Assembly: GCA_029215795.1 (NCBI GenBank)
Contig: JARDYH010000001.1
Location: forward strand, 185,883,654 to 185,947,653
DNA length: 64,000 nt
Direction of reading: 5' to 3'
Source: Anniella stebbinsi
Lineage: Eukaryota > Chordata > Lepidosauria > Squamata > Anniellidae
A program made the position numbers and the translations under genes. Position 1 is the stretch's first letter, and the number at the start of each line of letters is the position of its first letter. Of the stretch, positions 12,101 to 24,500 are shown piece after piece. The notes below the pieces were generated by a model. That model did no database searches, was not told where the DNA came from, and was given only the letters and a program-made list of their open reading frames with translations.

Positions 12101-15100
12101 TCTAGTATTTATTTATTATTAATTTATATATACTGCTTTATCTGCTAAAAAGCCATCAAGGTGATGTACAACAATTTTAAATAATCAAACTTTAAAAAAA
12201 ACACAAGCAAATGCTATTTTGGGCTGCATTAATAGAAGTATAGCTTCTGGGCACCACAATTCAAGAAAGATGCAGACAAGCTGGAGGGAGTTCAGAGGAG
12301 GGCAACGAGGATGTTCAGGGGTCTGGAAACAAAGCCCTGAGAGACTGAAAGAACTGGGCATGTTTAGCCTTGAGAAGAGAAGACTGAGGGGAGACATGAT
12401 AGTAGTCTTCAAATACTTGAAAGGTTGTTACACAGAGGAGGGCCAGGATAATTTCTCGATCATCCCAGAGTGCAGAACACAGAATAATGGGCTCCAGTTA
12501 CAGGAAGCCAGGTTCTGGCTGGACATCAGGAAAAACTTCCTAACTGTTAGAACAGTATTATAATGGAACCAATTACCTAGGGAGTTTGTGGGCTCTCCCA
12601 CACTAGAAGCATTCAAGTGGCAATTAGACAGTCATCTGTCAGGTATGCTTTAAAGTGGATTCTTGCGTAGAGCAGGGGGTTGGACTTGATGGCCTCATAG
12701 GCCCCTTCCAACTCTACTATTCTATGATTCTATGAAGGAGCACTCCCAAGCTACGGACCTGAGTAGTGGATAATGCATAGCTTCCTCCATCAAAAAAAGT
12801 GACAGGTTAGTGGGGTACTCTGTGGCCCTCCTTTTGGGGCCACAGGGCCCCCATTTTTTGGGCTCCAAGCAAAAATTTGTTGTTTGGGGCTCTTTCCAGA
12901 GGTTCCCTAGGGGCTCCCCATATCCCAGGGGCCCCGTAGACCGACCCCGCTCCCCAGACTGCTGTTTTGTGTAAGGGGTGGTCATTTTGAGTGTGATGGA
13001 ATTTGAGGTGGGGTATGACCTCTCTAAGTGCTTGGTCTAATGGACCCAACTGTTTGGAACTGGTTTCGGATGCCCCAAGGTGATTGCTGATTGGCCGTCA
13101 CGTGTTTTGTTTTTGGGGGTCTTTGGCCTGCCCCTAGAGCTCCTCAGAGACTCCCCGCAACGCTTGGACCCCAGAGAGCTCATCCTCATCCCCCTAGGCC
13201 AACATTTTGTGTATGGCGACCATTTTGTGCTTGACCCAAGTTTGTTTCAGGGTGGGGTATGACCCCTCTATGCGCTTTTCAAAAAAGGGATGGGTTTCAA
13301 GGTGGGGTGTTATGTCTCTTAGCACTCAGCACAGTGGCCCCAACCAGCTGGAACTGGGTTTGGAGCCCTCAAGGCGATAGGTGATTGGCGGCACACATTT
13401 TTAAAAGGGATAGGTGTGACCAATAGGGCCTTGCCAAAGGTGGCTCATTGTCACACCGCCGCAAAGCCATGGAAGCTCGTTGAGATGCTCACCCGCCCTG
13501 CACCTTTTCGCTAGATGTCTGTATGGATGCTACTCTGCCAAGTAAACAGGCAGATGAGTCAAACATAAACGTCGAAGACATCAGCGATGTTTATGAAATG
13601 ATGACCAGGTTTGGTGATTGAAAAACAAGTCTATGGGATGCTGGAAGATTTTAGGCTGCAAATGGAAAAAAAAATGATTGCCTCCATTAAGAAACTGTGA
13701 CCTGAGGATTTTAACTGTTTGGAGTCAGAGGAGGAAAACAGTCAATTGGAACCAATCTACGAGGATATGACTCCTGTAGAATTGGACGGTAGACTGGCGG
13801 TAGGTAATGGCCTGGCTGTGGGGAAATGGGATGGTGATGGTGGTGTATGAGGCTCTCTGATTATTGTTTGTTCCCCCGACAGAATGGACGAGAAAGCTTT
13901 GCAAAATGCAACCGTGTGACAGTACAGATTCAAACTGCTTTCCTACCTTCATTTGTCTGAACCAGACAATACCTGAAGAAGGGCTGGCAGGAGATGAGGA
14001 GGAAAACAGTTATGTTACTATATTGTAAATCTTGTATTTTGATATGAAATAAAATGTTGAGTTGTGAACCTGTGTCTTTATTAAGACGGCAACAATGCAG
14101 CAACATGGCTTTGTAGGGTGCTTTATTAAAAAAGATATATTACAACCCGGAGTGGGGAGCTTTGGCGGGGTAGAACCTCTCTTTCGAGAAGCTTCTAAGT
14201 ACAGCAAAACTCTAACTAGAAGACACGTTAAAGATTGGCTTATAGACCAGGATGCATACACGAAATAAACTTGGGTCACGCACAAAATGGCCACTGTACA
14301 CAAAATGTCAGCCTAGGTGGATGAAGACGAGCTCTCTGGTGACCCTGCGATGCAGTGAGTCCCTGAGAAGCTCCGAGGGTGGGCCGAAGAGACCCCAAAA
14401 AATGCACAATGGCTGATCAGCCGTCACCTTGGGGCATCCGAAACCAGTTCCAACCAGTCAGGTCCATTGGGCCGAGCGCTTAGAGAGGTCACACCCCATC
14501 CTGAAACCCATCACACTCGAAATGGCCACCCCTTATAAAAAATTGTGGCCTGGGGAGGGGGAGTTTTCTATGGGTCCCCTGGAATGCAGGGAGCCCCTGG
14601 GGGGAACTCCAGGAAGGGCCCCTAGAACCCCTAAACCCCCAAAAACAAATTTATGCTTGGGCCCCACTCACCTGTCACTTTTTTATATATATAAAGGAAG
14701 CTATGCATTATACACTACTGACCTGATTTTTTAGAGGGAGTACAATGTCTTTCAGAACAGGTTGAAACCCAATCACCAAGTCAGACCAACAACACTTCCA
14801 TTTTGTCTGAATTTAACCTGAGTTTTAGAACTCAAGTGATGTTTTTGAACTCAAGTGATGTTTGAGGGTTTCAGCTTCTTCCTCGGTGTTAGCTGACAAA
14901 GCACAACAGAGCTGGATATCATCAACATGTTGTCGGTACCTTACGCCAGAGGTCTGACATCTCCCAGCAGTTTCATGTAAATGTTAAACAACATAGGGGA
15001 TAAGATAGAACCATGTGGGGCACCATAGGCCAATGGCCATGCAGTCGAACATTAATCACCCAACACCATGTTCTGGACACAGTCTGACAGAAAGGACCAG

Positions 15101-15546
15101 AACCATTGCAAAACAGCACTCCCAAAGCGCAGCCCTTCCAGGCAGTTCAGAAGGATACCATGTTCAATGGCATCAAAAGTGCTGACTGTCCAGGCTCAGC
15201 GTAAGGCCAAGGGGAAGCGGTCTGCACATAGTGTTCATTATCTGTCCTAGGTCACACTAAGCAAGGCATGATCAACATCAGACAAGTTTAGACCTTGGAG
15301 AGCACACTGCATGAAGAGCTGGCTGGAAGTTTGTCCCATAAGGAGCTGTTCCACCAAAAGATTGCAGTCAACTGAGGCCTTCAGAAAGCTGGCAGAGCCT
15401 AGTCTTTCCAGTGGCTCCATCACCAATGGATACCAGCTGCAGTTCTTAAAGAGCCAGTGTCAGTTTTTGTAGTCTCGTGCACCTGTGTGGCTGAAGAATA
15501 GGAGAAGCTGCATGGGAGCCATCCTCTGAATAAGATGATGGGAGAG

Positions 15547-15593
<47 letters not shown>

Positions 15594-18500
15594 TCTTACC
15601 CGCCTCTCCCTCTGGATCGAGCAGTTATGTAATGGGGTGCTGAGGACTCCCTCCAAAGCGGGGTTACCTGTGATCTGTCTGAATCTGCAGAGCCGCGACA
15701 TGACACTGAGAAGCCCAAGAGAACTAATAGGGTCATGCGTCTCCCATCCAGCTTGGGGGAGTATTAGATACTCAGGCACACCCATCTCAAATAGCCTTGG
15801 TTTGGCCCCAGTGTTTTAGATGCAGGTGTGCTTGAAGACTCAAGACAGATTGTTTGCATTCACACAGATTACACTTAAAATTTAAAACATCTACACAAAC
15901 TTTAAAATTATAAAATTTAATGCAATCACAAACTTTCCACCCAAGCAAAGTAAAATGGCATACAAATCTTGCAGCTGTATACTCACAAATTCTGCACCCC
16001 TCATACTGACTCTGCAAAGGATCTCTTTCTCTGCAGAAAGACCTCCATCTCTCCCAGGCAAAACCAAGGAGTTACTGAGGCCTACATGCCTGAGGAAAAG
16101 GAAATACATCTCCCTCCTCTGTGTTCAGACTTAAAAACCATTCTCAAAGTCAGTGACCTTTCTCCTAAAACATATTAATTTATTTTGAAATACCCACATC
16201 ATCAGTTTAGACCATCCTTTCCCCAGAATGTCTCATCCTTGTGTGATGTATTGTTTGTCCCTAAATTGGACACCAGTTCTGCTTTTCATGTGGTCATCTG
16301 TCTGGTTTACTTCTCTTTCCTTCCAGATGTGGAATGCATTAGGCTGACCAGTTAAAATCCAGGTCAGGGCTCATGTAACTTTAACAGTTGTAGAGAAAAG
16401 GGCATTTCAGCCAGTGTCATTTGTATGCAATTAGTTCCTGGTGAAATTCCCTCTTCATCACAACAGTTAAAGGTGCAGGCACTATACTAGAGTGGCCATA
16501 TACAAAAGAAGGCAGGACCCCTGCAACTTTAACGGTTGTGATGAAGAAGAGGAAATTTCACCAGGAACTAATTGCATACAAATGACACTGGCTGAAATTC
16601 CCTTTTCTCTACAACTGTTAAAGTTACATGAGCCCTGACCTGGATTTTATCTGGTAACCCTAGAATGCATGCCACCCGAGGCATATTGGGGGCATAAGCT
16701 TTGGATTTTTATTAAATTCGTTAAAATATTTAAAACCCAAAATTTCATTTTTTTTATTTTTCTGGTACTTTGTACATCCAGATCTATCAGTGTGCCAAAT
16801 TTCAAGTTTCTACCCTGCGTTGCTTGGGCCACCTAAGATATATGTCTGTGAGTTAAGCATCTTAAAGTAGCAGGGAAGTGCTAGGCCTGTGAGGTAACTT
16901 TAAAACAAATTAAATTAGTTTCTTTTCTCTTTCCAGGCGCTCTCCCTTCAGGCCCTGGATGGCGAGCCACTTCCAGATGATGGCTGCCAAAGCCTGATAA
17001 ATCTTCCCTCCCACCCAAGGCATCCTGGGAGTTGTAGGCATAAGCCCAGGTCCCTGAAGTGTTAATATCTGAACACTAGGGTGACCAGATAAAATCCAGG
17101 TCAGGGCTCATGTAACTTCAACAGTTGTAGAGAAAAGGGCATTTCAGCCAGTGTCATTTGTATGCAATTAGTTCCTGGTGATATTCCCTCTTCATCACAA
17201 CAGTTAAAGGTGCAGGCACTATACTAGAGTGGCCATATACAAAAGAAGGCAGGACCCCTGCAACTTTAACGGTTGTGATGAAGAAGAGGAAATTTCACCA
17301 GGAACTAATTGCATACAAATGACACTGGCTGAAATTCCCTTTTCTCTACAACTGTTAAAGTTACATGAGCCCTGACCTGGATTTTATCTGGTAACCCTAG
17401 AATGCATGCCACCCGAGGCATATTGGGGGCATAAGCTTTGGATTTTTATTAAATTCGTTAAAATATTTAAAACCCAAAATTTCATTTTTTTTTATTTTTC
17501 TGGTACTTTGTACATCCAGATCTATCAGTGTGCCAAATTTCAAGTTTCTACCCTGCGTTGCTTGGGCCACCTAAGATATATGTCTGTGAGTTAAGCATCT
17601 TAAAGTAGCAGGGAAGTGCTAGGCCTGTGAGGTAACTTTAAAACAAATTAAATTAGTTTCTTTTCTCTTTCCAGGCGCTCTCCCTTCAGGCCCTGGATGG
17701 CGAGCCACTTCCAGATGATGGCTGCCAAAGCCTGATAAATCTTCCCTCCCACCCAAGGCATCCTGGGAGTTGTAGGCATAAGCCCAGGTCCCTGAAGTGT
17801 TAATATCTGAACACTAGGGTGACCAGATAAAATCCAGGTCAGTGCTCATGTAACTTCAACAGTTGTAGAGAAAAGGGAATTTCAGCCAGTGTCATTTGTA
17901 TGCAATTAGTTCCTGGTGATATTGCCTCTTCATCACAACAGTTAAAGGTGCAGGGGCCCTGCCTTCTTTTGTATATGGTCATTCTAGTATAGTGCCTGCA
18001 CCTTTAACTGTTGTGATGAAGAGGGAATTTCACCAGGAACTAATTGCATACAAATGACACTGGCTGAAATGCCCTTTTCTCTACAACTGTTAAAGTTATA
18101 TGAGCCCTGACCTGGATTTTATCTGGTCAGCCTACTGAACACTGTCTGAGGTGTGGTGGCAGACAACTAGAGAGCAGGCCATCTTGGTTGTGGCACCTGT
18201 AGTGTTTGTGATAGGCCCATTCTTTGAGCCAGGCCAGTATTTATGAATGACCTGCAATCAAGCACAGATAATCCATTCCAGGTTTTGTAGCAGGCGGGCA
18301 ATGTAGCAGTCTGCCTGTAGCTGCCTGCAAAGAAGGAGCACTACAATAAATATCTACCACCTAAGTTTTGTGTGGAACCAGATTCCTACTTCCAAGGGTC
18401 CCAGGTCTGTGGACACAACACTGGCGACGAGAGTGGAAAAGAAACCCAATATAAAGAAAGAAAACAAAACAAACAAACAAAAAAGGACAGAAACTAAGAG

Positions 18501-21500
18501 CTCTTCATACAGCCAGGTATTTCTTCCGATCTTCCTTCCAGTAAAACACAAGCTGTCTAAGACAAATTAGCAGTTCCCTTGAAAATACATTGTCTGTTTT
18601 CAAAAGGACAGGCTGCTCAGTCTTTTCAAGAAAAGTAGCCATTTTATGAATTGCATAATCATAGCCCTGCATGAAGAACGGTGGCAGCAGCCATTTTGTT
18701 TCTTGTCTAAAAGAAAAAGAACAAAACCTTCAGTCAGAAGTAACAGATATCCTCCTAGTTTTTCAGAATTCTGTCAGTTCTTCACAATTTTAACCCTGAT
18801 TTCAAAATGTTCCCTTCTTTCCCTGAGTTTCCTATACATGAGTCTCACAGAACATTAGGGCCTAGATGGGAACTTTGGCTTGAACGTTTGGAAAATTTAT
18901 TTCTTGAAATGAAAGAAGATGACCCTACCACCAAAAGGGCAATGTTACTACATTTTGCAGGCAGTGAAGTACACCAAATTTTCAAAACATTGTCTGAGAC
19001 TGGAGATAGTGATGATTATGAAAAGGCAAAGCTAGCTCTTACCAAGTATCTTAAACCATACAAAAATATAGACTTTGAACAGTACACCTTTCGGCAGGCA
19101 CACCAAAAGGAAGGAGAGAATACTGATGAATATCATACCCGTTTACGTCATCTGGCGTGATCCTGTCAATTGCAAACACAGATCACGAGATAAGGGCGCA
19201 AATAATACAGGGATGCTCTTCAGCCAAACTTCGAAGGCAAATTTTGTGAGAACCCCAGATGACTCTCACCAAAATACTGGACACTGCTCGAGCAAATGAA
19301 ATGTCAGAAACACATGCTCAGCTAATAGAACAAGGGAGTCAGTCTGCACAAATAGAAACTGCACATGCACTCCAGAAGCATTTCAACAGGAATCAGCGAA
19401 CACATCCTCAAGGTGGCAATGGCAATCAATCTCCTAAAGCCCAGCAAATGTCCATGAAGACAGCACAGGCAACCTGCTACAACTGTGGAGGCTCCTATCC
19501 TCACAGAGGCAATTGCCCTGCCAGAGGTACAATTTGCCACAACTGTGGAAAAAGAAACCACTATGCAAGAGTCTGCAGATCACCACAGCTTACACCAAGC
19601 ATTCACAACCAAGACCAAGCAAATGCTCTTCAGGCTGACCCTTCAGAGGAAGACAATGCATATGTTTACACAGTGTACTCTACACAAACAAGTGTTTCCA
19701 AACAGAATTGTCTACCACGTTGCCACATTTGTATACAAGGACATAAGACTGAAGTTTTGATTGACACTGGTGCATCTGTGAATGTGATGGCTCAGTGTGT
19801 ATATGATGCATTCCCTCAGAAGCCATCACTTCAGAACACAGCAGTAAAGATATATGCCTATGGTACCCCAAAACCATTATCAGTGTCTGGTATGTTTCGA
19901 GCCACTTTTGCTTTCAGGGGCATCACAAGCCCACTGTATGTGGTGCCCTATGGCAGCGATACACTGCTTAGTTACAAGACTGCTAGTGCATTAGGACTAA
20001 TTCAAATAATACAAGAAATACGTCTTGATAGAATAACTCAAAGCCTCCAAACCTATGAAAAAATGTTTCAAGGGATTGGAAAGCTAAAAAGAAAGCAAGT
20101 AAGACTTCACATTGATGAAAATGTTCAGCCAGTGGCATTACCACATAGACGTATTCCTTTCCACATCAGAAAACTAGTTGAAGAAGAACTAACACATCTA
20201 GAAGAGCTTGACATTATTGAGCGAGTAGAAGGTCCTACTCCTTGGGTTTCTCCAATTGTAGTTGTCCAGAAGCCTAAGCAACCAGGAAAAATCCGGATTT
20301 GTGTGGATATGCGCTTACCCAATCAAGCCATCAAGAGAGAGAGAGACACATTACTCCCACTGTGGATGACATCATTGCAGATTTGAATGGGGCAAAATTA
20401 TTCTCCAAACTTGACCTTACATCTGGTTACCACCAGTTGGAGCTCCATCCAGAGTCCAGATATATCACAACCTTTTCAACTCATGTTGGCCTTCGACGCT
20501 ACAAGTGTCTCAATTTTGGCATTTCTTCAGCTGCAGAGATATTTCAGAATGTTATCCACGAAGTTCTAGCTAGACTCCCCGGAGTTCTTAATGTAAGTGA
20601 TGATATCCTGGTTTTTGGTACCACATCAACTGAACATGATATTCGACTTGAAGCAGTTTTAAAACGACTGCATGAGGAACACCTAACATTAAATCAAAGT
20701 AAATGTGAGTTCAAAAAAACTGTTTTGGAATTCTTTGGATATGTCTTCTCCAAAGATGGCATTTCGGCAGATCCAAAAAAAGTAATGGCTATACATAATG
20801 CTGTTGTACCTACTAATTCTACTGAAGTTCGCAGTTTGCTAGGCCTTGCAAACTATTGCGGCCGATTTATACCAAGATTAGCCACAATCTCACAGCCTCT
20901 CCGGGATCTCACTAAAAAAGATCAAACATGGGAATGGTCAGAAAAACACCAGATTGCTTTCACTGAGTTAAAGGATGCACTTGCAAGTGATGTAGTCATG
21001 TCATACTTTGATCCAAGCAAGAAGACGGAACTTGTGGTGGATGCCAGCCCTGTTGGACTAGGAGCTGTTCTCACACAGGTTGATCAAGATGGTCACATTT
21101 CTACTATTGCATATGCCAGCAAAGCTCTTTCTCCTACAGAACAACGATATTCTCAGACAGAGAGGGAAGCTCTTGCAGTAGCCTGGGCATGCTCTCATTT
21201 TCATTTATACATATATGGGTGCCCATTCACAGTTATAACTGATCACAAGCCTCTTGAGCCCATGTTTAATAATCCATCCTTTCAACCACCAGTTCGTATT
21301 GAGCGATGGATGCTCAAATTGCAAGGCTATAACTATAGAGTTGTGTATCGACCAGGTAAAGACAATCCATCTGATTATTTTTCTAGGCATCCCATATTTA
21401 AAACAGCTGCCAACCACACAGCTACAAATGAAGCAGAGGCACATGTCAATTTCCTTGTTTCCTATGCTGTTCCTAAAGCTCTTTCTCTACAGGAAATAGA

Positions 21501-24500
21501 GACGGCTACACAAGCTGACACATGTATACAGACAATCATCCAGACTGTCCACAATGGTCGGTGGAAAGATCTTCTGAATAATCTAGCACATCTGACTTGT
21601 GAAGCACGAGCAATCATCCAATCATTTGCTAATATAAAGGGTGAACTTACCGTCACAGAGAATTGCCTCCTCCTTCGAGATACTCGTTTGGTTATTCCAA
21701 GTTCTCTATGGAACCGTGCAATTGATTTGGCCCATGAAGGTCACCAGGGGGTAGTTAAAACCAAAGCACTGCTCAGAGAAAAGGTCTGATTCCCTGGAAT
21801 TGATAACCTTACTGAACAGCGTGTAAAATCTTGTACACTGTGCCAAGCAGCAATCCCACAGAACCACTCTGCACCAATGCATGTTTCTCCTCTTCCTTCA
21901 ACACCATGGATGGAAGTCAGTGTTGATTTCTGTGATCTCCCTGCTGGAGGACATCTTTTGGTCGTTATTGATGATTACAGCCGTTATCCAGAAGTAGAAA
22001 CAGTCACTACCACTTCAGCAAATGCTGTCATTCCAAAATTAGACAAAATTTTCTCCTCTTATGGCATACCTGCTGTTGTCAAAAGTAACAATGGACCACC
22101 TTTTCAAAGCCTGCAGTTTGCTCAATTTTCAGACTATCTTGGTTTCAAACATCGGAAAATTACTCCTCATTGACCACAAGCAAATGGGGAGGTTGAGAGA
22201 TTTATGAGGACCCTGAAAAAAGCCTTACAGATTGCTACAGCAAAGGGAACAAATCTGAAACAAGAATTATTTCAATTTCTCCGCAGCTACCGAACCCCCC
22301 CCCCCCCCATTGTTCCACTGGTGTGGCACCAGCTACCATAAGGTTTGGCAGACAGGTGCGGACAAAGCTACCTCAAATAGATGTCCCATTCAAGGATGCA
22401 CATCTGCGCCAAAATGATAATAAGGCAAAACTTGCAATGAAACAGTACACTGATCAGCGTCGGCGAGCCAGAGTAGTACCATTCAAAGTGGGGGACATGG
22501 TGCTTGTTAAGAATCTCCAACCTCGAAACAAACATTCAATGCCTTTCTGTCCTGCACCATATCAAATCACAATGATAAATGGCACGATGGTTACTGCACA
22601 GAGGGGTACCCATAAAATCACAAGGAATGTTTCACACATTAAACCACTTCACAACACCCCTCTGACCCAAAGACCTGACTGTGATGATGATCCGTTCACA
22701 CAGAGTGAACATCCCATCCCATCCACCACTCCTGCAGCACCAGATCCAGCAACTCTTGGTGTTTCAGATTTGAACTTGCAACGTTACCCAACAAGGACCA
22801 GCCGCCGTGCTCCAAGCTATTTGCAGGACTATATTACATGAAAAACTGTTTTGTGAACTATTGAGCTAATTGTTCTTGTTTACCTAATTTGATTTGTATG
22901 TGCATTTTTAATATGTGCCTTAGTTGTATATTTTCCTTATACAGTTGCAGTTTTTGTTGTTGTTCAGATACTCTAACGTTATAGCTATGTTGCTGTTTTT
23001 CATATTTGAAGGAAAGGAGGGATGTAGTGTTTGTGATAGGCCCATTCTTTGAGCCAGGCCAGGATTTATGAATGACCTGCAATCAAGCACAGATAATCCA
23101 TTCCAGGTTTTGTAGCAGGCGGGCAATGCAAAGGCCAGTCTGCCTGTAGCTGCATGCAAAGAAGGAGCACTACAATAAATATCTACCACCTAAGTTTTGT
23201 GTGGAACCAGATTCCTACTTCCAAGGGTCCCAGGTCTGTGGACACAACAGCACCCTGCTTGTGGATTCATTTTTTCCCAGGCAGGCTGGCCTAGTGACTG
23301 CATTAATGGCTTTCCAGGGCCAAGTGGATTTTTAAAAAAATATATATTTTTTTTCCAAGGCCTTTTAACTTGATGAGATTTTTTATGCTGTGTTTCCCCC
23401 CGTGTTATAACTAAACCACAGCATTCCAAGACAGATGCTGGAATTACTGGATAAAGTTTATGTTTTTTACGTAAAAGCCTGACTTTACTATTGAAACAGA
23501 AGAGTGAATGGAGGAATGACTGATACCTGAGGCCAGAATGGCATGGTGAGTGGGGTGAGTGGCAGTTGGGGAAAGTCAGTTAGGAGGAAAACAAAGACAG
23601 TTAACGAGAGGTCAGGAAAGTGGGGGCTGAGTTAGGACTGAGAGAGAGAGTGACGTGGTTTGTACATACTGACGTGGTTTGCTGACCCATGCTTTCTTGA
23701 AAACCAGCCACTCTACGTGCCAGTACTGCACTTCCCAGCATGCCTTTGGTGGCCTGCAGATGCCCACGTCCTGTGAGAGGCACTTCCCTCCTCTCATTGC
23801 TGATGCTGCTTTTTGATAAGAGGATTGAGGAGCAGTATTGCGAAGGAGGGGAAGTAAGTGGCTGTCAGTGGACATGCCCAGCTGCAGCCAAGTCTTGCCA
23901 GGACTGCACTTCTTGCCCACCAAGGGCTCCATCAGGAGCCTGTACTGAAGGGTCAGGGGTGGCCCACCTACTTGCCCCCTTTCATTGAACCGATTTCTGG
24001 GCATGCGCAGAGTGCTTCCCTTTCTTCCCTCCCTCCCTCTTAAGGGTGAAAGCTGCGTGTGCGCTTCCCCCAGTTTCTGAGAAAACAGCGATATCAGGAC
24101 GGGGTGCCTTTGAGCATGTCCAGAGTTTGGCCTCACAAAGACACGCTGTTGTATCTAGCTATGATTTTAAAACCATACATGGCAGGTGGGAGGAAGCACC
24201 ACCAATTAGGCTGACCATCTGAAAAGGAGGACAGGGCTCCTGTAACTTTAACAGTTGTAGAGAAAAGGGAATTTCAGCCAGTGTCATTTGTATGCAATTA
24301 GTTCCTGGTGAAATTCCCTCTTCATCACAACTGTTCAAGTTGCAGGGGCCCTTTATTCTTTTGTATATGGTCACTCTAGTATAGTGCCTGAACCTTTAAC
24401 TGTTGTGATGAAGAGGGAATTTCACCAGGAACTAATTGCATACAAATGACCCTGGCTGAAATTCCCTTTTCTCTACAACTGTTAAAGTTACATGAGCCCT

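Larger units (their letters stand above)
12737..14760. mobile_element. 2-kb element with about 500-bp inverted arms, family unknown
   Basis: The left arm (about 12745-13245) is the diverged reverse complement of the right arm (about 14262-14755). Shared phrases include GATAATGCATAGCTTCC, AAAGTGACAGGT, TTGGAACTGGTTTCGGATGC and AGAGAGCTC, with ACATTTTGTGTA and CATTTTGTG near the inner ends. The left arm also carries a partial direct duplication (13008-13110 and 13310-13400). Between the arms lies a broken two-exon reading frame with its own poly(A) signal. The outer ends and any target duplication could not be fixed, partly because a CR1 tail abuts the left side. I do not recognise the superfamily. 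Confidence 0.6.
16340..18134. repeat. 737-bp tandem duplication bounded by three hAT MITEs
   Basis: Unit 1 (16340-17076) and unit 2 (17077-17814) are nearly identical. The unique parts, 16663-17076 and 17400-17814, differ visibly only by one T in a T-run. A third MITE (17815-18134) closes the array. The order is MITE, spacer, MITE, spacer, MITE. Confidence 0.95.
18198..23249 (+). mobile_element. Ty3/Gypsy LTR retrotransposon, complete structure, inactive
   Basis: Two LTRs (18198-18420 and 23023-23249) bracket gag-pol in the order gag, zinc knuckles, protease, reverse transcriptase, RNase H, integrase, with no envelope gene. Five-base target duplications GCACC (18193-18197 and 23250-23254) flank TG...CA ends. 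A polypurine tract GAAGGAAAGGAGGGA (23008-23022) precedes the 3' LTR. The LTRs differ by a few substitutions and one 4-bp length difference, so the insertion is not brand new. The coding part carries at least four stops and three frameshifts. It sits in the sense orientation in the ADARB1 intron. Confidence 0.95.

Noticed and set aside
15420..15785. 121-codon frame with an Ile run
   Set aside because: The Ile run is a translation of the (AAT)n microsatellite.
16647..16832. Mirror-image open frames in the two spacer copies (also 17406-17594)
   Set aside because: Repeated only because the DNA is duplicated; no protein features.
23612..24136. 174-codon open frame on the minus strand
   Set aside because: No domain, low-complexity composition, no splice or conservation support. 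It lies in a GC-richer intron patch where chance frames are long.
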